Below, piece by piece: positions 1-6,059 of a DNA stretch of 9,942 nucleotides. Below the pieces are notes generated by a model. That model was not told the origin of the DNA, did not search any database, and was given only the letters and a program-made list of their open reading frames with translations. Source of the DNA: CAYHWW01 sp964360145. Its GTDB lineage: Bacteria > Bdellovibrionota > UBA1018 > CAYHWW01. Location of the stretch: positions 1 to 9,942 of the forward strand of contig CAYHWW010000126.1 in the NCBI GenBank assembly GCA_964360145.1, in the 5' to 3' direction. Both the position numbers and the translations under genes were made by a program. Each line of letters begins with the position of its first letter. Position 1 is the first letter of the stretch.

Positions 1-1
1 G

Positions 2-703
2 ATCATCCCCGCGGTGGAGCGGGCCCTGGCGCCCCTGGGGCCCGAGCCCTTTGCCGCCGTGGCTCGGTACGACGGCGAGCGTCTTTGGCCTGGGTTTTAC
101 TATCGCTTTCACAAAGAGGGCCACCTCATGGCCTGGGTAGCGGTCTTAAAAAAACTTCGCCAACGCCATGGTTCTTTGGAGGCGGTATTTGCGCCGGACG
201 GTCCTGGGGATCGCCTCATTGAGCGGAGTCTGAATGGGGCGGCCTCCCGTATTCAGGCTGTGGTGGATGATCTCTCAGTGGCACCTGAGTTGCGCCGCGG
301 GCTGAGGTTCTTGGTCAATAGTCCTGAGTCAGGCAGTGCCTGTAAGAGGCTCCTCATGTTTTTACGCTGGATGGTGCGGCGGGACGCCGTGGACCTGGGG
401 TTGTGGTCTGTATTGAAACCCGCCGACTTGGTCATTCCCCTGGATACCCACGTGGCGCGCCTCGCTTATTATCTGCGCCTGCGCAGTTCGCCGGAGAGCC
501 GGGCTCCGCACTGGAAAATGGCCCTCGAAGTGACCGACGGGCTGCGCAAGGTGGATGCCTCGGACCCCGTGCGTTTTGATTTCGCCCTGTCCCGGCTCGG
601 TATTTTATCTCTGTGCGTGAAGCGCTACGAGCGCTCCATTTGCGAGAGCTGCGATCTGAAGCCTGCTTGCCGATACTCAAAAAATCGCATAGAAAATAAG
701 TAA
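2..703 (+). CDS. TIGR02757 (DUF2400) family protein, 5'-truncated by window edge
   Basis: Function is not established for this family. The frame is open from the first bases (Ile-Ile-Pro-Ala before the GTG at 14), so the true start lies upstream and the GTG is internal. Counting from base 2, the recognisable blocks are FLRWMVRRD followed by VDLGLW, then IPLDTHVARL at about 145-154, then a FALSRLGI-like stretch, all typical of TIGR02757. The LDTHV block resembles the VDTHV block carrying the catalytic Asp of HhH-GPD DNA glycosylases, and the C-terminus has four cysteines, C205-x8-C214-x2-C217-x5-C223, close to the endonuclease III iron-sulfur pattern C-x6-C-x2-C-x5-C. A glycosylase-like fold with an iron-sulfur cluster is therefore my inference. 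The stop TAA (701-703) is also the left copy of the target repeat of the inserted element that follows. Confidence 0.85.
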   Translation: MIPAVERALAPLGPEPFAAVARYDGERLWPGFYYRFHKEGHLMAWVAVLKKLRQRHGSLEAVFAPDGPGDRLIERSLNGAASRIQAVVDDLSVAPELRRGLRFLVNSPESGSACKRLLMFLRWMVRRDAVDLGLWSVLKPADLVIPLDTHVARLAYYLRLRSSPESRAPHWKMALEVTDGLRKVDASDPVRFDFALSRLGILSLCVKRYERSICESCDLKPACRYSKNRIENK

Positions 704-735
704 GGACCTGTCCATGAATAAATTAGACATTTGGC
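703..735 (+). repeat. Left terminal inverted repeat, 33 bp
   Basis: It begins AGGACCTGTCCATG and ends ACATTTGGC. It is the exact reverse complement of 851-883. Its first base is shared with the flanking TAA, so the element proper may start at 704. It contains an ATG (714-716) that opens a 49-codon frame across the element. Confidence 0.9.
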
Positions 736-882
736 GCTCAGCTTTCGAACAGAGTTGGCTGCCACGGAAGGAGCCAAACCGGAAGAATAGCAGCGCTATT
801 CTGAGGATTTTGCGACTGAGTAGCAGTCAAATATGGAAGAAAGATGGGATGCCAAATGTCTAATTTATTCATGGACAGGTCC
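704..882. mobile_element. Small non-autonomous inverted-repeat element (MITE-like foldback element)
   Basis: This 179-bp segment fills the gap between two genes. Its ends are a perfect inverted repeat (GGACCTGTCCATG... against ...CATGGACAGGTCC) and it is flanked on both sides by TAA (701-703 and 883-885), as expected of a 3-bp target duplication; a 2-bp TA duplication with 33-bp arms is the alternative reading. Inside the perfect arms, pairing continues imperfectly: about 739-765 against 820-846 matches at roughly three quarters of positions. At the exact centre (793) lies a perfect hairpin, GAATAGC-AGC-GCTATTC (785-801). The whole element can therefore fold back on itself. No transposase fits inside, so it would need mobilising in trans. 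A 3-bp duplication and GG...CTGTCC ends are reminiscent of the IS5 superfamily, but the family is a guess. Confidence 0.75.
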
Positions 883-883
883 T
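851..883 (-). repeat. Right terminal inverted repeat, 33 bp
   Basis: This is the exact reverse complement of 703-735. Its outer end, GGACAGGTCC, lies immediately before the TAATG that starts the next gene. The GGACAGG it brings is the only Shine-Dalgarno-like sequence in front of that start codon (about 5 nt spacing). Confidence 0.9.
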
Positions 884-884
884 A

Positions 885-1832
885 ATGAAAAACGTGCTCA
901 TCACGGGTGGCGCAGGCTTCCTGGGCTCCCATCTGGTGGATCGCTTTCTGAAGGATGGCCATCAGGTCTGGGCCGTGGACAATTTTCTCACCGGTTCGCC
1001 CCGGAACATTGAGCATCTGAAGGGCGAAAAACGTTTCCACTTCGTGGAGGCGGACGTGGCGGAGCCTTTTGCCGACAAGCTCGGCGGCATCCGCTTCGAT
1101 TTCGTCATGCACTTCGCTTGCCCGGCGAGCCCCGTGGATTTCATCACATTGCCGCTGGAGATCCTGCGTGTGGACTCCATCGGCACCTTCCATGCTCTCG
1201 ACATCGCCAAAGAACACAAGGCGCGTTTCATCATTGCGAGCACTTCGGAAGTCTACGGCGACCCCTTGGTGCACCCTCAGACCGAGGACTACTGGGGCAA
1301 CGTGAACCCCATCGGCATCCGCTCCTGTTACGATGAAGTGAAGCGCTTCAGCGAAGCGGCGGCCATGGCTTATCACCGCAAGCATGGCGTCAACACGGGC
1401 ATCGTGCGCATTTTCAATACCTATGGCCCCCGCATGCGCCTCGATGACGGCCGCGTGGTGCCCAATTTCTGTGGCCAAGCTTTGCGTGGTGAAAGTCTCA
1501 CGGTCTACGGCGACGGCTCCCAGACGCGTTCCTTTTGCTATGTCTCTGATTTGATCGACGGTATTTATCGCCTGGCCCAAAGCGCCGAGCACATGCCCGT
1601 GAACATCGGCAACCCCGATGAGTACACCATCGCCAAGTTCGCTGAAGAAGTATTGAAGGCTGTTCCTGCATCTCAAAGCCGCATCACCAGTCAGCCGCTG
1701 CCCCAGGTGGATGACCCCAAGCAGCGCCGCCCCGTCATAGACCGCGCACGCAAAATTCTGGGGTGGGAGCCTCGGGTGAACCTCCAGGATGGGCTGCGGG
1801 AAACCCTGGATTACTTCCGCACATGTCTTTGA
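885..1832 (+). CDS. UDP-glucuronate decarboxylase (UDP-xylose synthase), extended SDR family
   Basis: A 315-residue enzyme expected to convert UDP-glucuronate to UDP-xylose using tightly bound NAD, in the cytoplasm, supplying a sugar donor for surface polysaccharide. Visible marks are the NAD-binding GGAGFLG loop (G8, G11, G14), the HFACPASPVDF block typical of UXS enzymes, the STSEVYGDPLVHPQ block with S119-T120-S121, the catalytic Y149-x3-K153 in CYDEVKR, and RIFNTYGPRM followed by YGDGSQTRSFCYVSDL. Length is normal for bacterial UXS. The start ATG is fixed by the GGAGFLG motif nine codons in. Its A is the last base of the TAA flanking the inserted element, and the element end supplies a weak ribosome site (GGACAGG). 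The 3' end overlaps the glycosyltransferase start by 10 bp. A related NAD-dependent epimerase is possible but less likely given the UXS-specific blocks. Confidence 0.93.
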   Translation: MKNVLITGGAGFLGSHLVDRFLKDGHQVWAVDNFLTGSPRNIEHLKGEKRFHFVEADVAEPFADKLGGIRFDFVMHFACPASPVDFITLPLEILRVDSIGTFHALDIAKEHKARFIIASTSEVYGDPLVHPQTEDYWGNVNPIGIRSCYDEVKRFSEAAAMAYHRKHGVNTGIVRIFNTYGPRMRLDDGRVVPNFCGQALRGESLTVYGDGSQTRSFCYVSDLIDGIYRLAQSAEHMPVNIGNPDEYTIAKFAEEVLKAVPASQSRITSQPLPQVDDPKQRRPVIDRARKILGWEPRVNLQDGLRETLDYFRTCL

Positions 1833-2980
1833 ATATCGCAGATCCGCGATTGGCGCGGCTGCGGGGCCTGAAGATCGCCCTCGTCCACGAATGGCTCGTG
1901 AGCCAGCGGGGGGGCGAGAACGTGCTCGATGCATTGTGCGAGATGTTCCCCCAGGCCGGTGTGCATGTTTTGCTCCACAAGCCAGGGGTTTGCACCCCTC
2001 GCATTGAGGCGGCCCATCCCCAGACCTCCCTGCTTCAGAAGGTGCCGGGCATCGAGAAGAGCTATCAGTATTTTCTGGCTGTGATGCCGCTCGCCGTGCG
2101 CACGTTGAGCTTGGGCGATGTGGACCTTGTCATCAGCTCCTCCCACTGCGTGGCCAAGGGCGTGTCCGTGCCCGCGGGCGCCGTGCATGTGAGCTATATC
2201 CACGCGCCCATGCGTTACATGTGGGATCGCTTTGATGAATATTTCAACGGGGCGCGTTCAGGGCTTTTGACCCGCACCGCGGCGCGGGTCTGTCGGCCCT
2301 ATTTGCAGGCCTGGGATAAGTGGAGTGCCAAGGGGCCGCTGAAGTTAGTGGCCAACTCTCGTTTCATCGCGGGACGAATTCGGGAGATCTATGGTCGCGA
2401 TGCGGAGGTGGTTCATCCATTCTGCGAGTTGGATCGCTTTCGTACGGCCTATGAGCGGCGCCTACAGAAGCCACCGGGCACCGCCGCGCCGTACCTGATG
2501 GTGACGGCGTTGGTGCCCTACAAACGAGTGGATCGTGCGCTGGAAGCTTTTCGCGGGTTGGATCGAGATCTCTGGATCGTGGGCGATGGCGCCGATCGGG
2601 AGCGTCTGGAAAGATCAGCGGGTCCCCGCGTGAAATTCCTCGGCCCCGTGCCCAATGAAGAGCTCGTGGCCCTTTACGCCCAAGCCCGGGCATTGATTTT
2701 CCCCGGCATCGAAGACTTCGGCATCGTGCCCGTGGAAGCCATGGCCTCAGGTCTTCCCGTCATCGCCTTCGGCGAGGGTGGGGTTTTGGACACCGTAGTG
2801 GATGGCATCACCGGTGTGCTCTACAAAGGTGGCGCGGTTTCAGATCTCGCTGCGGCGGTGAAGCGCTTCGAGAACACTGTCATCGCCCCCGGCGCCTGCC
2901 ATGACCGCGCCGCGCAGTTCTCCCGGGACCATTTCCAAGAGCAGATGCTGCGGGTTTTGGATGGGGTTTTGGGAAGGTAA
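1823..2980 (+). CDS. Glycosyltransferase family 4 (GT-B fold), probable mannosyltransferase-type
   Basis: A 385-residue retaining glycosyltransferase that probably adds a sugar from a nucleotide donor to a growing surface glycan at the cytoplasmic face of the inner membrane. The N-terminal GT-B half opens with KIALVHEWLVSQRGGE and contains SSSHCVAKGV and SYIHAPMRYMWDRF, blocks seen in polysaccharide-cluster GT4 enzymes. The C-terminal half has LVPYKRVD (K234), IVGDGADRERL and the GT4 signature E297-DFGIVPV-E305 (E-x7-E), then GxGGVLDTV. The ATG at 1823 overlaps the previous gene by 10 bp, implying translational coupling; an in-frame upstream extension to 1763 lies wholly inside that gene and is unlikely. 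GDP-mannose genes 4 kb downstream make mannose a reasonable donor, but specificity cannot be read from the sequence. Confidence 0.92.
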   Translation: MSLNIADPRLARLRGLKIALVHEWLVSQRGGENVLDALCEMFPQAGVHVLLHKPGVCTPRIEAAHPQTSLLQKVPGIEKSYQYFLAVMPLAVRTLSLGDVDLVISSSHCVAKGVSVPAGAVHVSYIHAPMRYMWDRFDEYFNGARSGLLTRTAARVCRPYLQAWDKWSAKGPLKLVANSRFIAGRIREIYGRDAEVVHPFCELDRFRTAYERRLQKPPGTAAPYLMVTALVPYKRVDRALEAFRGLDRDLWIVGDGADRERLERSAGPRVKFLGPVPNEELVALYAQARALIFPGIEDFGIVPVEAMASGLPVIAFGEGGVLDTVVDGITGVLYKGGAVSDLAAAVKRFENTVIAPGACHDRAAQFSRDHFQEQMLRVLDGVLGR

Positions 2981-3025
2981 GCAGGCCGACGTGGGATTAT
3001 TTCTATGCTGGTAATAAAAGTTCTA

Positions 3026-3044
3026 AGGTCGCAAACTGCGACCT
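3026..3044. promoter_or_regulatory. Palindrome 1 upstream of the ORF6N gene (putative operator)
   Basis: Perfect inverted repeat AGGTCGCA-AAC-TGCGACCT: 8-bp arms with a 3-bp centre. It shares the pattern GGTCRCAAACTGYGACC with the palindrome at 3081-3115; the one base that differs in each arm is compensated in the other arm, so symmetry is kept. It lies just upstream of a TATAAT box (3063-3068), where a -35 element would be. Confidence 0.6.
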
Positions 3045-3062
3045 CATGGAGTTAGAATGTTC

Positions 3063-3068
3063 TATAAT
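3063..3068 (+). promoter_or_regulatory. Putative -10 box for the ORF6N gene
   Basis: TATAAT matches the sigma-70 -10 consensus exactly and lies between the two palindromes, in an AT-rich gap within an otherwise GC-rich window. No good -35 hexamer is seen; the expected place (about 3040-3045) is occupied by the right arm of palindrome 1, so a protein bound there would block the promoter. Confidence 0.4.
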
Positions 3069-3080
3069 TTCATGTTGTTA

Positions 3081-3115
3081 CAATCTTGAGGTCACAAACT
3101 GTGACCTCAAGATTG
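3081..3115. promoter_or_regulatory. Palindrome 2 upstream of the ORF6N gene (putative operator or leader hairpin)
   Basis: Perfect 16-bp arms, CAATCTTGAGGTCACA / TGTGACCTCAAGATTG, around an AAC centre. The inner 19 bp match palindrome 1 except for the paired G/A and C/T changes. The centres (3035 and 3098) are 63 bp apart, about six helical turns, so both sites would face the same side of the DNA. If transcription starts from the TATAAT box, this palindrome would form a strong hairpin in the mRNA leader. No T-run follows, so an intrinsic terminator is unlikely. Confidence 0.6.
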
Positions 3116-3164
3116 AGATCAAGTGACCATTCTTATTGGTCTCGAAATTGCTCAGCTGTGATTC

Positions 3165-3674
3165 ATGGCAAAGTTATCATTGCAGATTGTAAGTCAGCGC
3201 ATTCACTTCATACGCGGTGATCGAGTGATGCTCGATTTTGATTTAGCCAAGCTTTACGGAGTTCCCACGAAAGTACTCAAGCAGTCTGTGAAGCGGAATT
3301 TAAACCGTTTTCCCGAGGACTTTATGTTCGAGCTCACTATGCCAGAAGCCACGAGCGCACGCTCCGGCACTACTCATCCTTCTGATGAATGGGGTGGTTC
3401 CCGCTATCTCCCCTACGCCTTCACCGAACAAGGCGTAGCCATGCTCTCCAGTATCTTGAAAAGCGAACGCGCTATTGAGGTCAACATCGAAATCATGCGT
3501 GCCTTCGTTCGCATGAAGCGCATCCTGACAGAGCACAAGGACCTCGCGGCAAAACTCGCCGGTCTCGAAAAGAAATACGACGCCCAGTTTCGCGTGGTCT
3601 TCGACGCCATACGAAAACTCATGGAGCCCATGCCCGCGCCCACAAAGCGTCGCAGGATCGGGCTTCACCGTTGA
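3165..3674 (+). CDS. ORF6N-domain protein (KilA-N/ORF6N DNA-binding family)
   Basis: A 169-residue protein with an N-terminal ORF6N domain, a DNA-binding module first described in phage and large DNA virus proteins and common as an orphan gene in bacterial chromosomes. The domain spans about residues 8-125: IHFIRGDRVMLDFDLAKLYGV, then LKQSVKRNLNRFPEDFMFELT, then GGSRYLPYAFTEQGVAMLSSIL and IEVNIEIMRAFVRMK. It is followed by a likely coiled coil (about 126-156) and a basic tail ending KRRRIGLHR, so the gene looks full length. The ATG at 3165 lacks a clear Shine-Dalgarno, but the start fits the family's N-terminus. Two matched palindromes lie upstream and suggest autoregulation (inference). It ends 12 bp from the convergent kinase gene with no visible terminator. 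No phage or transposase gene is nearby. The target and biological role are unknown. Confidence 0.9.
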   Translation: MAKLSLQIVSQRIHFIRGDRVMLDFDLAKLYGVPTKVLKQSVKRNLNRFPEDFMFELTMPEATSARSGTTHPSDEWGGSRYLPYAFTEQGVAMLSSILKSERAIEVNIEIMRAFVRMKRILTEHKDLAAKLAGLEKKYDAQFRVVFDAIRKLMEPMPAPTKRRRIGLHR

Positions 3675-3686
3675 TTTAGATGCCTA

Positions 3687-4640
3687 CTAGAACCGAGTCA
3701 TGTTCACAAAGGAACGATAGCGTTCTTCGATCATGCCGGGGGTCACGCGCATGAGGTTGGTGAAGCCAAAGTCTTCCACAGTGAAGCTCGCCATGACACA
3801 GCCGTGGATGACCGCTTCGCGGAGCGCGGCTTCGTGGCGACCCAGGTCGGAGTCCACACCTTGCTTCGCGAGGTAGCCCATGAGGCCGCCAGCGAAGGTG
3901 TCGCCGGCGCCGGTGGGGTCTTTCACCGTGCGCAGGGGCAGGGCGGGGGCGGAGAACACGCCGTTGGGGGAGAAGAGGAGGGCGCCGTACTCGCCGCGCT
4001 TGATGACCACCACTTTGGGGCCCAGCTTGCGGATGGCTTCCGCCGCTTCCACCACGTTGTCTTTTTCAGACAGCATGTAAGCTTCACCTTCGTTGATGGT
4101 GAGCATGTCCACGATCTTCAACGTCTCCATCAATTCTTTGTTCTTACCGGTGATCCAGAAATTCATGGTGTCGCAGGCAACAAAGCGGGGTTTCCGGGTC
4201 TGTTTGTAAACAGAGAGTTGCAGCTCCGGCATGATGTTCGCTAAAAAGAGATAGGGCGTGTCTTTGTAGCTCTCAGGTAGCTTGGGGTCGAAGTGTTCGA
4301 ACACATTCAAGAACGTGGAGAGGGTCTTCGCTTCGTTCAAGTCCTTGCCGTACTCGCCCACCCAGTGGAAGGTCTGGCCCTTGGCGGTTTCGATGCCAGC
4401 TAGATCGATCTTGCGCTTCTCAAGCTCCTTGAAATGTTCTTTAGGGAAGTCTTCCCCCACGATGCCCACCAGGCGCACATCGGTGAAGTAACTTGCGGAG
4501 AGAGAGAAGTAGTTGCCGGAGCCGCCGAGGATTTTGTCCACTTTGCCCGAGGGGGTCTTGATGGAATCGAAGGCGATGGAGCCCACGGCGAGGACGGTAC
4601 GGGACGCTTGGTGTTTGTTTTCTACGATAGGCATGTGCAT
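3687..4640 (-). CDS. PfkB-family carbohydrate (ribokinase-like) kinase
   Basis: A 317-residue cytoplasmic kinase expected to phosphorylate a sugar or nucleoside with ATP. Seen: the N-terminal substrate region VGSIAFDSI (D25) with GGSGN (39-43), the MLTINEGEAYML and VVIKRGEYGALLF blocks, and the PfkB signature DPTGAGDTFAGG with the anion-hole glycines and catalytic D247. Length is normal for the family. Either ATG at 4640 or the one at 4634 could start it; 4640 is chosen as the first. An upstream in-frame extension to 4781 runs inside the preceding gene and is rejected. It lies 38 bp behind the membrane-anchored unknown gene, in the same direction, so it is probably the last gene of the pilin-like operon or has a read-through relation to it. 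The substrate cannot be told from sequence. Confidence 0.92.
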   Translation of the reverse strand: MHMPIVENKHQASRTVLAVGSIAFDSIKTPSGKVDKILGGSGNYFSLSASYFTDVRLVGIVGEDFPKEHFKELEKRKIDLAGIETAKGQTFHWVGEYGKDLNEAKTLSTFLNVFEHFDPKLPESYKDTPYLFLANIMPELQLSVYKQTRKPRFVACDTMNFWITGKNKELMETLKIVDMLTINEGEAYMLSEKDNVVEAAEAIRKLGPKVVVIKRGEYGALLFSPNGVFSAPALPLRTVKDPTGAGDTFAGGLMGYLAKQGVDSDLGRHEAALREAVIHGCVMASFTVEDFGFTNLMRVTPGMIEERYRSFVNMTRF

Positions 4641-4678
4641 TCGGTATACCCGCAGCTTTTCTGCTCGGGCAACTGATT

Positions 4679-5233
4679 TTACCGGGTGCTGACGTGGGTA
4701 TGCCCGGGGTCCCGCGTGAGCAGCACCGCCGCCGTGGCCGCGGCACCCGCCCCCAAGACTCCAATCACCACCCAGGGCCACCAGGACTTTTCTCCCTTGG
4801 CTGAAGTGCCGTGCCCAGGGCGTGTCTGGGGCATGGAGGCCTCTTTCGCCGCGGTCTCAGTGGGAGCCAGTGCCGCCAGTCCTGTTTCCCTCATCCGCTT
4901 CTGCAGGGGCACCCAGTCCGCCGCATCAAAGCTCTGGGCCATTCGTTGGTAGCGTAGTGTGTGGCTTTCGCCGCCGTCGTTTTTGAGGACAATTCGCTCT
5001 TCGCCGCCATCGCAGCTGAGTTCAAAATGGTCTTCATCCGTCGACTGGGAGCCGGGGCCATCCAAAATAATGCGGCTATGGGGGATGATTTCCCGATATT
5101 CGCTGAGAAACCTCTCCACAAGCTCCGTGCAGGGGCCGGTTTGCTTCCCTTGGTGGACGGAGAGAGTGATGGTGCTGGCTTGCAGGCTCATGGGGAGCAA
5201 CAACGCGGCGGCCACGGTTTTTTTACCAATCAT
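4679..5233 (-). CDS. Hypothetical exported protein with C-terminal membrane anchor
   Basis: I do not recognise a family. The 184-residue product starts MIGKKTVAAALLLPMSLQA, a typical signal peptide with probable cleavage after LQA. The mature part (about 20-110) has two cysteines (in GPCTEL and LSCDGG), which could pair, and ends in an Ala/Thr/Pro/Gly-rich linker. A hydrophobic stretch WPWVVIGVLGAGAAATAAVLLT near 152-173 is followed by a short charged tail ending HVSTR. This predicts a periplasmic domain anchored at its C-terminus. The ATG overlaps the TGA of the preceding TadE-like gene as ATGA (5230-5233), which fixes the start and indicates translational coupling, so a role with the pilin-like proteins is likely. 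The kinase gene follows after 38 bp. Confidence 0.75.
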   Translation of the reverse strand: MIGKKTVAAALLLPMSLQASTITLSVHQGKQTGPCTELVERFLSEYREIIPHSRIILDGPGSQSTDEDHFELSCDGGEERIVLKNDGGESHTLRYQRMAQSFDAADWVPLQKRMRETGLAALAPTETAAKEASMPQTRPGHGTSAKGEKSWWPWVVIGVLGAGAAATAAVLLTRDPGHTHVSTR

Positions 5234-5457
5234 GGTTTGATTCCTTTCCCGGTAGTGATCCAGGGCTGACGAAGAAAATGTCCCAGGTCAGCGGTGCTGA
5301 AAAGCAGGGACTGACTCAAGGCGCTCCACGCAAAAGCCACGAAGGCCAGGACGATGAGGCTCTCAACCAGGGCTTGGCCCCGCTGCTGGTTCCACGGATG
5401 CGCAGAGTGGCGCTGTAGGGTTCTCCCGACAGCTCCTCCCTTTGAGCGCTCGCGCAC
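5230..5457 (-). CDS. Short TadE-like / pseudopilin-like protein
   Basis: About 75 residues if started at the GTG at 5457. The core is QQRGQALVESLIVLAFVAFAWSALSQ in pieces: a Gly followed by QALVES, which fits the type IVb prepilin pattern (cleavage after Gly, Glu at +5), then one hydrophobic helix, then a short tail ending GKGIKP. The start is uncertain: a strong GGGAGGAG (5440-5433) lies inside the frame but no ATG, GTG or TTG follows it at normal spacing, and GTG 5457 has only a poor upstream site. With that start it overlaps the TadG-like gene by 142 bp. Its TGA overlaps the next gene's ATG (ATGA). The frame stays open far upstream to 6255, but that part is antisense-like low-complexity sequence and is not accepted. 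Confidence 0.6.
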   Translation of the reverse strand: MRERSKGGAVGRTLQRHSAHPWNQQRGQALVESLIVLAFVAFAWSALSQSLLFSTADLGHFLRQPWITTGKGIKP

Positions 5458-6059
5458 TGTCCCCCGGTCCAGGGGCCCTGCCTGGAGCGCAGCACCACTA
5501 CTGATTCCGTTGGCGAGCGCGTCCAGGCCAGGGGCGCAGGCAGTGCCGCCACCGCTGAGGCCGTCGTGGGTCGGCGCTCCATGAGCGCGGAAAGGGCCCG
5601 TGGTGTACCCCGGGGCTTCCCGCACAGGGAGGGCCCTAGGACCACCCAGGCCTGGTCTGCCTGCAAGAGCCTGTTTTGTGCCCACTCGATCGCTTGTGCG
5701 GCGGCCTTCATGACCTCGTAGGTTGTCTTTGCCACGGCCCCGGCGCCTGGCACTGCCATCAGGGCTTTCGCCGCCGCCGCAGTGGGTGCCAGCTCTTTCA
5801 ACCGTTGGTTGAGGGTGGAAAGAGTACTTAATCGTCCGCAGCGCTCGGATAATACGAGGTGCCAGCAGCGATCCGCCTTTCGTTGGGCATGGAGGTTTTT
5901 CAGGCCCAGTTGCTGTAACCGCAACGTTGCAGCGAGCAAGAGGATCACCGGAAGCCAGAGAAGAAGGAGGAAAACAGCGATGCTGCCCTTCTCTGTGGGA
6001 TGCGTAACTCCTGCATCCCGTGCTCTTGAGCCCAGCGTGCCCGCCCCGTGGCTCGCCAT
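5316..6059 (-). CDS. TadG-like pilus-associated membrane protein
   Basis: A 247-residue product with an N-terminal membrane helix, GSIAVFLLLLWLPVILLLAA, preceded by THPTEK at about residues 19-24; this resembles the start of TadG/PilX-type minor pilin proteins, although Glu+5 after the Gly is missing. The rest is Ala/Leu-rich with helical LNQRLKELAPTAAAAKAL and an IEWAQNRLLQADQAWVV block; cysteines are scattered and no catalytic motif is seen. The ATG at 6059 is the only ordinary start near the helix and has no visible Shine-Dalgarno, so it probably depends on translation of the overlapping TadE-like gene (115 bp overlap). The last 25 or so residues overlap the next gene and look less protein-like, which could reflect a native overlap or a missed frameshift. 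Assignment rests on context plus the N-terminal helix. Confidence 0.55.
   Translation of the reverse strand: MASHGAGTLGSRARDAGVTHPTEKGSIAVFLLLLWLPVILLLAATLRLQQLGLKNLHAQRKADRCWHLVLSERCGRLSTLSTLNQRLKELAPTAAAAKALMAVPGAGAVAKTTYEVMKAAAQAIEWAQNRLLQADQAWVVLGPSLCGKPRGTPRALSALMERRPTTASAVAALPAPLAWTRSPTESVVVLRSRQGPWTGGQCASAQREELSGEPYSATLRIRGTSSGAKPWLRASSSWPSWLLRGAP

Noticed and set aside
882..1934. Long minus-strand frame (350 codons) opposite the UXS gene
   Set aside because: It is the antisense of a clearly recognisable enzyme, extends into the next gene, has no family motifs and is explained by GC-rich codon structure.
2981..3025. Possible terminator after the glycosyltransferase gene
   Set aside because: No stem followed by a T-run is visible in this stretch.
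3125..3141. Possible third palindrome, GACCA...TGGTC, before the ORF6N start
   Set aside because: Arms are only 5 bp with a 7-bp centre and it does not share the GGTCRCA core of the two strong sites.
3804..4676. Several plus-strand frames opposite the PfkB kinase gene
   Set aside because: The kinase has full-length family motifs on the minus strand; the plus frames are His/Gly/Val-rich shadows with no motifs.
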